Assembly: GCA_016871855.1 (NCBI GenBank)
Contig: VHBQ01000005.1
Location: forward strand, 1 to 64,000
DNA length: 64,000 bases
DNA from: Gemmatimonadota bacterium
GTDB taxonomy: Bacteria; Gemmatimonadota; Gemmatimonadetes; Gemmatimonadales; Gemmatimonadaceae
Reading direction: 5' to 3'
Shown: piece after piece, positions 51,848-60,793 of the stretch
Numbering within the stretch: position 1 is the stretch's first letter
How the letters are laid out: each line of letters opens with the position of its first letter
Notes under the pieces: generated by a model
The model's database searches: none
Seen by the model: the letters and a program-made list of their open reading frames with translations, nothing else
What the model was told of the DNA's origin: nothing
Made by a program: the position numbers and the translations under genes

Positions 51848-53065
51848 GTGGTCTTCACTCCACGTCGCCAGACCGTCACTGCGTACGTTGGCCGGGTTGC
51901 CGTCGGTTCGGCGCACCCGGTGGTCGTGCAGTCGATGACGAACACCGACACGGCGGATGCCGTGTCCACGGCCGATCAGGTGATCGCCCTTGCCCGCGCG
52001 GGTTCGCAGCTCGTGCGCGTCACCGTGAACAACGATCAGGCCGCCGCCGCCGTGCCGGAGATGATGCGTCGCGTCGCGGGAGCCGGCGTGGATGTCCCTG
52101 TCATCGGCGACTTCCACTACAACGGACACCTTCTGCTGGCCAAGTACCCCGAGACGGCGCGGGCGCTGGCGAAGTACCGCATCAACCCCGGCAATGTTGG
52201 CGGCAAGCGTCGTGACGAGAATTTCCGCACGATCGTGCAGATCGCGGTGGACAACGACCGCCCGGTGCGTGTGGGCGTGAACTGGGGCTCGCTCGACCAG
52301 GACCTGCTGACCGAGATGATGGACGCCAACGCGCGTCGCCCCGACCCCGCGGATGCGAAGGACGTCTACATCGAGGCGATGCTGGAGAGCGCGCTACGCA
52401 GCGCTGCGCTCGCTGAAGAGGTCGGGCTGCGACACGACCAGATCCTGATTTCGTGCAAGATCTCGCAAGTGCAGGATCTGGTGGACGCGTACCGTCGACT
52501 CGCCGCACGCTGCGACTACCCGCTGCACCTCGGCCTCACCGAGGCGGGACTCGGCATGAAGGGGATGGTCGCGTCGTCCGCGGCGCTCTCGATCCTGCTG
52601 AGCGAAGGAATTGGCGACACCATCCGCGTCTCGCTGACGCCGCGTCCCGGCGGCGATCGCACCGAGGAAGTGCTTGTCGCCCAGCAGATCCTGCAGTCGC
52701 TGGGACTGCGCTCGTTCACGCCGCAGGTGACCGCGTGCCCAGGCTGCGGACGCACCACGAGCACGTACTTTCAGAAACTCGCCGAGGATATCCAGACGTA
52801 CCTGCGTGAACAGATGCCCGTCTGGCGCGAGACGCACCCTGGCGTCGAGGAGATGAAGGTCGCCGTGATGGGCTGTGTCGTGAACGGCCCCGGGGAGAGC
52901 AAGCACGCCAACATCGGCATCTCCCTGCCGGGGACGTTCGAGGAACCGAAAGCGCCGGTGTATGTGGATGGGGCGCTGCTGCGCACGCTCAAGGGCGACC
53001 GGATCGTCGAAGAGTTTCTCGTCATCCTCAACGACTACGTGCAGCGGACCTACCCGGCGCGCTAG
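51848..53065 (+). CDS. ispG: 4-hydroxy-3-methylbut-2-enyl diphosphate synthase
   Basis: A 405-residue enzyme of the MEP isoprenoid pathway, converting the cyclic diphosphate MEcPP to HMBPP with a [4Fe-4S] cluster. The N-terminal TIM-barrel carries [16 protein letters not shown] and RINPGNVG, and the C-terminal cluster domain has CPGCGRT and [16 protein letters not shown], giving the three cysteine ligands. It lacks the long insertion of plant/Chlamydia-type IspG. The GTG at 51848 is the first start compatible with the conserved N-terminus. Its stop overlaps that of the convergent HD gene inside GCTAGC. Confidence 0.95.
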   Translation: MVFTPRRQTVTAYVGRVAVGSAHPVVVQSMTNTDTADAVSTADQVIALARAGSQLVRVTVNNDQAAAAVPEMMRRVAGAGVDVPVIGDFHYNGHLLLAKYPETARALAKYRINPGNVGGKRRDENFRTIVQIAVDNDRPVRVGVNWGSLDQDLLTEMMDANARRPDPADAKDVYIEAMLESALRSAALAEEVGLRHDQILISCKISQVQDLVDAYRRLAARCDYPLHLGLTEAGLGMKGMVASSAALSILLSEGIGDTIRVSLTPRPGGDRTEEVLVAQQILQSLGLRSFTPQVTACPGCGRTTSTYFQKLAEDIQTYLREQMPVWRETHPGVEEMKVAVMGCVVNGPGESKHANIGISLPGTFEEPKAPVYVDGALLRTLKGDRIVEEFLVILNDYVQRTYPAR

Positions 53066-53688
53066 CCGCCCGTCTGGCTGGCCCCGATATCTGAGTACTG
53101 CTCGAGCGCCTCGGCGACCGCGCGCAGTTCGTCGAGAATCGCGCCCTGAAACGCGAGTTGGCGCAGCCGGTCGTGCACCGCGCGATACCAGCGGATGGTG
53201 CCTTCCTTCCCGGCGCTGAACCGCCCCCAGACCGATTCCGGGTCGATGGTCCGGCGGAGGTCGGCGAGAATGGCGCTCGCATTGTGGATCTTGTCTGCCG
53301 CGCAGACCCACTTCGCGGCGTCGTTCGCTTGTGACAGGCGCGCCAGGTAGTCGGCGTTCCGCTCTTCCTTGTCCATCTCGTTGCCGTCGTCATCCACCTC
53401 GCGATGCGTGACCATCAGCACGGTCGCCAGCACATCGGCCCCAAACTTTTCGCCGATGCGTTCCTCGAGCATGTCGCGGGACCAGTGTTCGCTGACGCAG
53501 TCCTCGACCACATCGTGCAGGATGCCGGCGACCACCGTGTCGTCATCCCGTCCATAGCGCACAAGAATGATCGCGACGTTCGCCGGGTGCGTGATGTACG
53601 GCAGGCGCGTCCCCTTGCGGACTTGCCGGTCGTGGTGCTTCGCGGCGAACGCGAGCGCGTGGTTGATGCGGTCGGAGTATCCGGTCAT
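53062..53688 (-). CDS. HD-domain phosphohydrolase (SpoT/MESH1-like)
   Basis: A 208-residue protein built around a RelA/SpoT-type HD domain: [18 protein letters not shown] and [18 protein letters not shown] supply the first histidines, [12 protein letters not shown] the HD pair, and [18 protein letters not shown] the distal aspartate. The ppGpp synthetase domain is absent, so it resembles small alarmone hydrolases or other nucleotide phosphohydrolases. The C-terminal about 60 residues are helical. The ATG at 53688 is the only plausible start. It is convergent with ispG and shares its stop bases. Confidence 0.82.
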   Translation of the reverse strand: MTGYSDRINHALAFAAKHHDRQVRKGTRLPYITHPANVAIILVRYGRDDDTVVAGILHDVVEDCVSEHWSRDMLEERIGEKFGADVLATVLMVTHREVDDDGNEMDKEERNADYLARLSQANDAAKWVCAADKIHNASAILADLRRTIDPESVWGRFSAGKEGTIRWYRAVHDRLRQLAFQGAILDELRAVAEALEQYSDIGASQTGG

Positions 53689-54011
53689 TGCGAAGAGAGG
53701 GCGAGCGCGGACAACGGGAGGAGAAAGTTACTGGTTTGCGCCCGACCCTGCATTTCGGCGCGTGCGTCGCAGTACGTCGCGTCAGCGCCGCATTCCGCCG
53801 CCTGAGCGTCGCGTTCAGGGATCATTCAGCAAGCTGGCGCGGGCGCGCGTGACGACCCGCGGGGTCGGAAAGAGGGTTTGCCGCTCGCGAGTCCGGCCAC
53901 AGACGGTCGATGATCTTGAACTCCATCGAGCTGCAGACGAGCTGATGGTAGATGTCTATCTGAGTGTTTTTCACGCCATTATAAAGACATATAACGTTCA
54001 CTATCGCGACA
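53689..54011. other. intergenic region upstream of the HD gene
   Basis: 323 bases between two minus-strand genes. The left part should hold the HD gene promoter. Near 53960-54015 it turns AT-rich and contains TATAAAGACATA (53980-53991), identical to 13777-13788. No convincing gene, tRNA, terminator or inverted repeat is seen. Confidence 0.4.
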
Positions 54012-55604
54012 TTACTGCCGAAATACGAGCAATCCCGCGAGATTCACGTTTGCCGTCGAATGATCAATAGAGCGCGCTTGGAGCCGGTCGATGCGCGTTC
54101 TGGCGGCTTCGATGACCAGCACCGTGTGTGGCGCACCAGCGAGTTGTGAGGCGAGTTGCGCGGCTGCGGACGTCGCGGCAACCAACACGGTGAAATCGTG
54201 TTCGCCGAGGAAGTTGAGGAACTCCCGGCGGTTGGTCTCGACGGCGATTGCTTCCGCCGTGTCGGTGCGGGAAGCTCCCGCGGCGACCAGATCGATGTCC
54301 CGCCCTTCGCTGGCACCGATTGGTGTTGCGACTTCGCGCCAGAGACGCACGCCGGCGATCGCCTCCGAAAAACCCGGTTCGTCCTTCCAACCGAAGTGCT
54401 GCGCCGCCGTGAACCCTCCCGAGGTGATATCCACGACGAGGGTCGAGCGTTCGTCGGCAGCCGCGCTGGCGGCAAGCTGTCCAGCGGTCGCGGCCACCAG
54501 CTGTGGGTTTTCTCCCGTCACACAGACAGTTCGAACCCGGGGCTCTCCGACCGTGAGCGACAGGTAGACCATTCGGAACGGATCCGTGCCGCCGGCCGAC
54601 TGCAGGCGCGCCCGTCCCTCGCGGGGAATCTGCGTCGTGCGAATCGTCGCCAGCACGGGAAGGCCCGTGACGCGTTCCGCTTCTCGAGCGTGGGCGATGG
54701 TGGGGCGGTGCGCTTCTAGGGCGAGGGTGAATGTGTACACCAGCGCACCCGCCAGGAGCAGCGCTCCGAGCACTGGAATCAGGGCGACCACCGACGGTCC
54801 CCGACGATCCGACGCGGCTGACGCTGCCGCAGTCTGGTCGAGATGCCATTGTCTGGCGGCGAGCAGCAGCGAGTCCACCTGCGCTGCCGCCGCGCGCACA
54901 CTGTCACGCTCTGTCCGTCGGCGCGCCGAATCCGCGTCAGCGGGCGTGCCCGCAGCCTGCCCGAGACCTGTAAGTCGCCGCGTCAACGCGGCGCGCCTCG
55001 CCTGCCCGATCGCCTGCAGGGAGGCGCCAATTGCCGTGGTTCGTTCGCTCAGTTGCGCGAACTCCCGTTGCGGCGCCGCCACGGGATCGAGGGTGCGTCG
55101 CACCTCGTCCAACAGATTGAGGGTATCGACCAGCACGGAGACGGCGCCGAGCGACCTTAGTGCGGCGGTCTTGGCCAGTGCGCGATACGAGGCGTCCAGA
55201 GGCGACTTGGCTGCGCGATCCAGGGCCGCATCAAGCGCCTTGAGGTCCGTCAGCAGCGAATCGCGTTCCTGTCGGTCCGCCGCCGAGAGCTGCCTATCCT
55301 CGGATGGTGTGCCGCCAGAGTTGACGGCGCGCGCGAGAGAATCAAGGCGGAGCAGGGCGGCCTGCGTGGCAGCCTGTGCCTGAAGCAAGGAGACGGTGTC
55401 AGACGCCTCGGCGATCGCTCCTGGTACAGCGGGCGGTGCAAGTTCTGCCGGTGCCGCACGCCGCCACCAACTCGCGGCGAACAGCACCGCCACGGCGATC
55501 CCCATCGCAAGGGGAAGAAACGGTTGCAGTCGCCGGCGCGCGAGCAGCGCGCGCGCCGCCAGCCATTCGGCGCGGCCGACGGAGGGAGTGGCCAGGCGGG
55601 ACAT
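54012..55604 (-). CDS. Wzz/tyrosine-kinase-like protein with degenerate nucleotide site
   Basis: A 530-residue inner-membrane protein. Two spans (about residues 28-47 and 275-297) flank a long periplasmic helical region rich in Ala/Arg/Asp, the polysaccharide co-polymerase layout. The C-terminal domain aligns in order with BY-kinase (CapB-like) domains: TVCVTGENPQLVAATAGQLA at the P-loop place, LVVDITSGGFTAAQHFGW at the Walker A' place, FTVLVAATSA at Walker B, and a final PHTVLVIEAARTRI. None of the catalytic residues (GK[ST], DxD) remain and no tyrosine cluster ends the protein. So it is a likely pseudokinase or scaffold. No capsule or exopolysaccharide genes are adjacent. Confidence 0.65.
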   Translation of the reverse strand: MSRLATPSVGRAEWLAARALLARRRLQPFLPLAMGIAVAVLFAASWWRRAAPAELAPPAVPGAIAEASDTVSLLQAQAATQAALLRLDSLARAVNSGGTPSEDRQLSAADRQERDSLLTDLKALDAALDRAAKSPLDASYRALAKTAALRSLGAVSVLVDTLNLLDEVRRTLDPVAAPQREFAQLSERTTAIGASLQAIGQARRAALTRRLTGLGQAAGTPADADSARRRTERDSVRAAAAQVDSLLLAARQWHLDQTAAASAASDRRGPSVVALIPVLGALLLAGALVYTFTLALEAHRPTIAHAREAERVTGLPVLATIRTTQIPREGRARLQSAGGTDPFRMVYLSLTVGEPRVRTVCVTGENPQLVAATAGQLAASAAADERSTLVVDITSGGFTAAQHFGWKDEPGFSEAIAGVRLWREVATPIGASEGRDIDLVAAGASRTDTAEAIAVETNRREFLNFLGEHDFTVLVAATSAAAQLASQLAGAPHTVLVIEAARTRIDRLQARSIDHSTANVNLAGLLVFRQ

Positions 55605-55621
55605 TCACCGCAAGATACGCG

Positions 55622-55658
55622 ACGACGGGCGGGCCCGGAGTCCGGACCCGCCCGTCGT
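55622..55658 (-). terminator. long GC hairpin after the cupredoxin gene
   Basis: Arms of 18 bases (55622-55639 and 55641-55658, ACGACGGGCGGGCCCGGA against its near-perfect complement, one G-A mismatch). It lies between the cupredoxin stop (55688) and the next minus-strand start (55604). The T-run is weak (GTCGTCGCGTATCTT). Confidence 0.65.
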
Positions 55659-55687
55659 GTACGCAGGCGGCGCGATGCCGCCGACCG

Positions 55688-56170
55688 TTACTGGACCGTG
55701 ATGACTCCCTTCATGTTCATCGCCAGGTGCGGCGTGCAGTGATACGGATACGCGCCGGCCTTGATGTTGGCGAAGGAGATCGTGATGCTCTCGCCAGGGT
55801 TCATCGTCATCTTCGACGAGAGCTCCGCCATGTTCTCGGGGCCCATGTTGGCGTTGAGCTGGTCCTTCACGTCCGCCGGGATGTCGGCGACGTTGAACGC
55901 CACGTTGTGCGGGCCGCCCGACACGAAGACGAACTTGATGCCGTCGCCGGCCTTGACCGTGATGTTCGCGGGCTCGTAGCGATAGCCCTTCTCGTCACCG
56001 AGCATCTTCACTTCGTGCGTGGTGCCCGTGATCGCGGCGGCCGCGCTGGCCGCTGCGGGAGCCGGGGCCGCCGCGGGGGTGGCTGCATCCGTCGCCGGGG
56101 CCTTCTCACCGCCGCCGCACGCACCGAGAACGATGGCGCTCGCCACGAGCACCGAACCGAGGAAACGCAT
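55688..56170 (-). CDS. cupredoxin (plastocyanin-like) lipoprotein
   Basis: A 160-residue protein. The signal ends in a lipobox, VLGAC near residue 18, followed by an Ala/Pro-rich linker and a type 1 copper domain. The four ligands are in GPHNVAF (His), and YHCTPHLAMNMKG (Cys, His, Met). YRYEPANITVKAGDGIKFVF is the usual first strand pair. It is likely a membrane-anchored electron carrier or copper-binding protein. It could partner a cytochrome such as the decaheme conduit, but nothing in the sequence links them. The ATG at 56170 has a GGAGG-like CGGAGGCACGACA upstream. Confidence 0.9.
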   Translation of the reverse strand: MRFLGSVLVASAIVLGACGGGEKAPATDAATPAAAPAPAAASAAAAITGTTHEVKMLGDEKGYRYEPANITVKAGDGIKFVFVSGGPHNVAFNVADIPADVKDQLNANMGPENMAELSSKMTMNPGESITISFANIKAGAYPYHCTPHLAMNMKGVITVQ

Positions 56171-56412
56171 TGTCGTGCCTCCGAAAAACTACGTGATGTT
56201 TGGGGTTGAAAGGGGGCTTCCCCTAGCCTGTGAAATCTACGCCCTCTTCGATTTGAATTGATTGAAGGGAGCTTCTACGGTCTGCTGGCTAACTCCGCAT
56301 ACCCCTGCGCGGTTCCCGGCGCGGGTGCATGTTCATCCACCGCCGCGGCGCCAACGCCGTGGCCCGCTCGCTCCGGAGACCGCCTCCGTACCCCGACCAT
56401 CTCGTTGTCCGC

Positions 56413-57126
56413 ATGCTCGCCATCCCCGCCATTGATCTTCGTGAAGGCCACGTCGTGCAGCTCGCGGGCGCGTCGTTTGAGGACGAGGTCGTCCGGTTGG
56501 ACGATCCCCTGCGAATCGCGCACCAATGGGCGTTGGCCGGATTCACGCGGCTTCACGTTGTGGACCTGGACGCCGCCTCAGAACGCGGATCCAACCGCGA
56601 CGTGATCGTCCGACTCCTGCATGCGGGCGCCGCCCCCTGCCAGGTTGGCGGCGGCGTCCGATCGGAGCGCCAAGTCCACGATCTGCTCGAAGCCGGAGCG
56701 GCTGGTGTCATGCTTGGCACCCGGGCGCTTGAGGACCCTGATTGGCTGGCGCGCGTGGCATTTGCGCATCCCGGCCGGTGCCTCCTCGCCGCCGATGTGC
56801 GAGAGCGGCGCCTGGTCACCCGGGGATGGACCCAGACCTTGCCGCGCGAGGTGCTCTCCGCAGTGGATGACGTCGCTGCCCTGCCGCTGGCCGGCCTGTT
56901 GGTCACCGCGGTGCATCGCGAGGGACGCATGGAAGGGACGGACCTGCGGTTGATGGAGGAAGTCGCCGAGGCCTCGCCATTTCCCGTGTTCGCCGCCGGC
57001 GGCATCGGAACCATGGCGGACCTGTGGGCGCTGGAAGAGCGCGGCGTTGCCGCCGCCGTGATCGGCATGGCCCTGTATGCGGGGGTGCTCGATCCGCGCC
57101 GTGTCGCCGAGGAGTTTGCGCTCTGA
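56413..57126 (+). CDS. hisA: ProFAR isomerase (histidine biosynthesis)
   Basis: A 237-residue TIM-barrel isomerase from the ATG at 56413. It begins LAIPAIDLREGHVVQLAG, with the catalytic aspartate of the first strand; LLAADVRERRLVTRGW supplies the second catalytic aspartate and LLVTAVHREGRMEG the conserved threonine. HVVDLDAASERGSN and QVGGGVRS are phosphate-binding loops, and FAAGGIGTMADL the last one. It isomerises ProFAR to PRFAR. An upstream frame opening to 56329 adds a non-conserved stretch. hisN follows 22 bases later, while hisF, hisH and other his genes are not in the window. Confidence 0.88.
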   Translation: MLAIPAIDLREGHVVQLAGASFEDEVVRLDDPLRIAHQWALAGFTRLHVVDLDAASERGSNRDVIVRLLHAGAAPCQVGGGVRSERQVHDLLEAGAAGVMLGTRALEDPDWLARVAFAHPGRCLLAADVRERRLVTRGWTQTLPREVLSAVDDVAALPLAGLLVTAVHREGRMEGTDLRLMEEVAEASPFPVFAAGGIGTMADLWALEERGVAAAVIGMALYAGVLDPRRVAEEFAL

Positions 57127-57148
57127 TGCCGGTCGAGCGGAGCCGCGT

Positions 57149-57931
57149 ATGACCGCGTCGCCACGCGAGCTGATGGAAGCGGCGCTGGAGGTGGCCCGCC
57201 TCGCTTCATTGGTAGCACTCCGCTACTACCGAGATGGCGTGGCCATTGAAACCAAGGCAGATGGGTCGCCCGTGACGCTCGCTGACCGCGCGGCGGAGCA
57301 GGTGGCGCGCGAGTGGATCCATGCGCGCTTTCCCGCGGACGGCATTCTCGGCGAAGAGTTTGGCGAAACGCCTGGTGCGAGCGGACGGCGCTGGGTGCTC
57401 GACCCGGTGGACGGCACCAAGAGCTTCGTGCGCGGCGTGCCGCTTTGGGGCACCTGCGTCGCCGTGTGCGAGGGTGATACGGTGCTCGCCGGCGCGGCGG
57501 CCTATCCCGCCGTCGAGGAGCACGTCGCGGCGGCGCCTGGGGAGGGATGCTGGCACAACGGCGCGCGCTGCACGGTGAGTGCCATCGGTATCCTCGAGGC
57601 AGCCACGGTGCTTATCACGGACACGCGCAAGCTGACGCCGGCAGCCCGCGCCGGTTGGGAGCAGTTGTCGGCACAGGCCGCGGTGAGCCGCGGATGGGGT
57701 GACTGCTATGGATACCTGCTCGTGGCCACGGGGCGGGCAGAAGTGATGGCGGATCCCGTGCTCAGTGCCTGGGACGCGGCGCCGTTCCTGCCCATCATCG
57801 AGGAGGCCGGGGGAGTCTTCACGGGCTGGAATGGCCGCCGGGACCCGTTCGCGGGCGACGCCGTCGCCACCAACGGCGCGCTGGCCCGGCAGACCCGCAC
57901 CATACTCGGGTGCGGCACGCCCAGCCACTAA
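57149..57931 (+). CDS. hisN: histidinol-phosphatase / inositol monophosphatase family
   Basis: A 260-residue phosphatase from the ATG at 57149 (GGAG six bases upstream). The metal site is complete: GEEFGE (about residues 69-74), WVLDPVDGTKSFVRGVPLWG and the late WDAAPFLPIIEEAGG. This matches HisN-type histidinol-phosphate phosphatases within the inositol monophosphatase superfamily, and proximity to hisA supports that assignment over CysQ or inositol phosphatase. It removes phosphate from histidinol phosphate. It is convergent with the M16 peptidase pair. Confidence 0.87.
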   Translation: MTASPRELMEAALEVARLASLVALRYYRDGVAIETKADGSPVTLADRAAEQVAREWIHARFPADGILGEEFGETPGASGRRWVLDPVDGTKSFVRGVPLWGTCVAVCEGDTVLAGAAAYPAVEEHVAAAPGEGCWHNGARCTVSAIGILEAATVLITDTRKLTPAARAGWEQLSAQAAVSRGWGDCYGYLLVATGRAEVMADPVLSAWDAAPFLPIIEEAGGVFTGWNGRRDPFAGDAVATNGALARQTRTILGCGTPSH

Positions 57932-57952
57932 CCGAGGTGCCCGGGGTGTCCG

Positions 57953-59299
57953 CTAGAACGACTCGGCGAGCCGGCGCGTGATCCGCGTCGGGTCGCCGAC
58001 GTAGACCCACTGGATGTTGCGCAGGTATCGGCGCGTCACGCGCCGGACATCCTCGCCGGTCACAGCGCGGAGTTCCGCCATGAACTGATTGGCCGCGCGC
58101 CAGTCCCCACGGTACAACTGCGCGCGCGCCAGGAAGTCGGCCTGCGCGGTGCTCGTCTCGTTGTCGAGGAAGTACTCGGTGAGGAACTGCTGGATCAGCG
58201 GCGCCAGCGCCGGCGTGGGGATGTTCACCTCCTGCAAGAGGCGAATCTGGTCCCGCATGATCTTGAGGGCGGAGTCGGGGAGCGTGGTGGTGACGAACAG
58301 TTTCCCCGATACGAGCCCTTCGTCCCGATAGTCGGCGGACGCAGAGTACGTCAGGTTGTTCTTCGAACGGATCTCGCTGAAGAGTTGGCCGGAGAGCACG
58401 GCGGAGGCCACGCGAAGCGCCGCGGCATCCCGCTCATTGGCGCGCGGCCCGCGGTACATGCCGGCCACGTAGTTCGTCGGCAGGGTGCGCGGCAGAACGG
58501 TCAGTGACGACGGACGCGCCGGCAGGGTGTCCGGCATCGTCCACTGGTAGTCGCCCGCCGGCAGCGTGCCCAGCGTGCCGTTGAGCATCCGCTCGAGCGT
58601 GCCCCGCGGCACATTCCCCACGACGACGAGCAGCATGCGCGACTTCACGAGCCACCGCGTACGCCACGCCTGCAGCGACTCACGCGTCAGCGCGCTCAGC
58701 GAGGCCTCGGTGCCCATCGGCGACAACGCATACGGGTGGTCCCGGAATGCGATGCTGTCGGCGGCCCGGGAAAGCAGGGCGTCAGGGCTTTCCTCGAGTT
58801 GGCGTATCGCGTTCAGCGCCTGATTGCGCACGAAATTGACTTCAGCTGGCTCCAGGCGCGGCCGCATCAGGCGGTCGGTGAAGATGTTCCAGACGGAATC
58901 GAGCACCTCGGTAGTCGCGCGAATCCCGAAGAGCGTCCAATCGTCGGTGGCGTCCAGCGCGATGGCACTGCCCGTGCGGGCCATGGCCCGGCGCAGCGAC
59001 TCCTTGGGATACCGCTCGGTCCCCTGCTCGCTCACGGCGAGGTACATCGGCTCGAGCCCGGCCGTTTGCGGCGTCATCGTTCGAACGCCGCCGAGCAGAT
59101 AGAGGTTCATCACGACGAGGTTGGCGGCGCCCGCGCGGTGAATCACCCGGATGCCGTTGATCTCGTAGCTCGTCGTCGAGGTGTCGGGATGCAGCGCGAC
59201 GGCGACTGGGCGCGGTGCGGTCGGCAGGCTCGGATTGATGCGCTGGGCACTCACCGGCGCTGCCGCGGCAACGAGAACGAATAGGGTGGTTGCACGCAT
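57953..59299 (-). CDS. M16-family protein lacking the zinc motif
   Basis: A 448-residue exported protein. Signal: MRATTLFVLVAAAAPVSAQ. It has the two-domain M16 fold, with YEINGIRVIHRAGAANLVVMNLYL at the N-terminus and PTNYVAGMYRGPRANERDAA in the middle, but where active subunits have HxxEH it has GLEPMYLAV, and the downstream Glu is not in the usual context. It is probably the non-catalytic partner of the next gene, as in the heterodimeric peptidases. Its ATG overlaps the stop of that gene (TGATG), so they are translated as a pair. Confidence 0.85.
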   Translation of the reverse strand: MRATTLFVLVAAAAPVSAQRINPSLPTAPRPVAVALHPDTSTTSYEINGIRVIHRAGAANLVVMNLYLLGGVRTMTPQTAGLEPMYLAVSEQGTERYPKESLRRAMARTGSAIALDATDDWTLFGIRATTEVLDSVWNIFTDRLMRPRLEPAEVNFVRNQALNAIRQLEESPDALLSRAADSIAFRDHPYALSPMGTEASLSALTRESLQAWRTRWLVKSRMLLVVVGNVPRGTLERMLNGTLGTLPAGDYQWTMPDTLPARPSSLTVLPRTLPTNYVAGMYRGPRANERDAAALRVASAVLSGQLFSEIRSKNNLTYSASADYRDEGLVSGKLFVTTTLPDSALKIMRDQIRLLQEVNIPTPALAPLIQQFLTEYFLDNETSTAQADFLARAQLYRGDWRAANQFMAELRAVTGEDVRRVTRRYLRNIQWVYVGDPTRITRRLAESF

Positions 59300-60780
59300 C
59301 AGCGGATCCCTCCGCGGACGGGCGGGCGTCGCGCCGGAGCGGGCGCCGGGCGTGCCGGCGCGGGGCGCGCCGCTGGGGCGCCCCAGCGGGCCAACTCGTC
59401 TTCCGTCAGTTTCAGCTGCGCGCGCGCCTGCGGTGCGAGCAGCACGCCGACCACGCGCGGGCGGTCGATGATGTACTTCCGCGCGTACTCCTGCAGCTGC
59501 GCTGGCTGCTGACGGGCCATTTCGTCCACGTACTTCAGGTAGTACTCCAACCCCGAGACGCTCCACCAAAACCCGATGGTGTGCGAGAATGCCGACGCTT
59601 TCTCCCGCTCAAATGCGCTGGAGACGGCGCGCTGCGCCTTCGCGGCGTTCATCTCCTCCACCCCGAAGTAGCCCGGCGTCAACACGGCGCGCAGTTCCAC
59701 ATCGAGCGCCTTGAGCGCCTCGCGCAGGCGGTCGGGACTCGTCTGCCCGCTGATCGTGATCGGGCCGACGTTGTTCAGCGTGTAGTAGTTGACGATCACT
59801 CCTTCCCAGAGCCCGCTGTCCACCAGCTTCTTCTGGAAGCGGGAGCCAGGAGCGTTGAGCAGGTCGCTGAAGACGTCGGCAACGAAGGTGGCTTGCTCGT
59901 CCTTTCGCACACTGGGCCCATGCCACTGGATCTGCACCGTCACGGCATTCACGACGGCTTCGTGGACATACCCGGTGTTGCCCGTCAACGGCGGGATGGG
60001 CGGAATGGGCGCAGCGACGAATGGGTCGGGACCGCGCTTCCATCCACCGAAGATGCGCGTCGCGAGGGCGAAGATCGCCGTGGGATCCACGTCGCCGGCG
60101 ACGATGAGCAGCGCGTTGTTGGGCAGGTAGTACAGGTCCTTGATCGCGCGCATCTTCGCCGGCGTCGTCGTGCGGATCACCTCGCGGTCGCCGATGGTGT
60201 TCTTGCGGCTGAACTGCGTCGTCCACAGCCGCTTGCCCATTTCCTGATCGAACTGGAAGAAGGGCGTGGACTCCTGCTGGTCGTACTCGCCGAGCACCAC
60301 TTCGCGCTCGCGCGCGAGTTCGTCGGAGAGGAACCTCGGCGTGATCGCGGCGGCCGCGAGAAACTCCATCCCCGCGGCCACCGAATCGGCGGAGACGGTG
60401 AGGTAGTAGTTCACCAGCTCCTCGCGCGTGGAGGCGTTGAACACCGCCCCCATCTGCGACGCACGGCTGATGGCCTCGTCGTGTTCGGGGTACCGGTCGT
60501 TCGCCTTGAAGAACATGTGCTCGTACAGGTGCGCGAGCCCGGCAAACTCCGGCGTCTGCGTGAACGCGCCGTTGCGGACCACGAGTTCAAGGGTCACCAG
60601 CGGGACGCCCTGATTCTCGACCGCCACCACCTCGAGGCCGTTGGGGAGGACGGTCCGGCGGATGACCTTCTCGAGTTCCGCGCGCTGGGCGGCCGCCGCT
60701 GCCGGCAACAGCGCCAGGGCCGTCACCAGCCGCAACGTCCTGCGCATCCCGCTGGCGGCATGTCGAAGCCGTCGTATCAT
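59299..60780 (-). CDS. M16-family zinc peptidase (catalytic subunit)
   Basis: A 493-residue exported peptidase from the ATG at 60780 (GAGG nine bases upstream); starts at 60795 and 60747 are also possible. The signal ends LLPAAAAAQ. The inverted zinc motif is HLYEH in AGLAHLYEHMFF, with the third ligand in EREVVLGEYDQQ. GVPLVTLELVVRNGAFTQ and DLYYLPNNALLIVAGDV are typical of M16B processing peptidases. The C-terminal 30 residues are Pro/Ala/Arg-rich. It likely cleaves periplasmic peptides together with the following non-catalytic subunit. Confidence 0.88.
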   Translation of the reverse strand: MIRRLRHAASGMRRTLRLVTALALLPAAAAAQRAELEKVIRRTVLPNGLEVVAVENQGVPLVTLELVVRNGAFTQTPEFAGLAHLYEHMFFKANDRYPEHDEAISRASQMGAVFNASTREELVNYYLTVSADSVAAGMEFLAAAAITPRFLSDELAREREVVLGEYDQQESTPFFQFDQEMGKRLWTTQFSRKNTIGDREVIRTTTPAKMRAIKDLYYLPNNALLIVAGDVDPTAIFALATRIFGGWKRGPDPFVAAPIPPIPPLTGNTGYVHEAVVNAVTVQIQWHGPSVRKDEQATFVADVFSDLLNAPGSRFQKKLVDSGLWEGVIVNYYTLNNVGPITISGQTSPDRLREALKALDVELRAVLTPGYFGVEEMNAAKAQRAVSSAFEREKASAFSHTIGFWWSVSGLEYYLKYVDEMARQQPAQLQEYARKYIIDRPRVVGVLLAPQARAQLKLTEDELARWGAPAARPAPARPAPAPARRPPVRGGIR

Positions 60781-60793
60781 TCGTGATCGCCTC

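Noticed and set aside
56413-57126. Possible loss of a catalytic Asp in HisA (TAVHREG in place of the usual TDxxRDG)
   Set aside because: The catalytic residues by analogy with T. maritima HisA are the first Asp, the Asp in LAADVRE and the Thr in VTAVH; all are present, so the enzyme is probably active.
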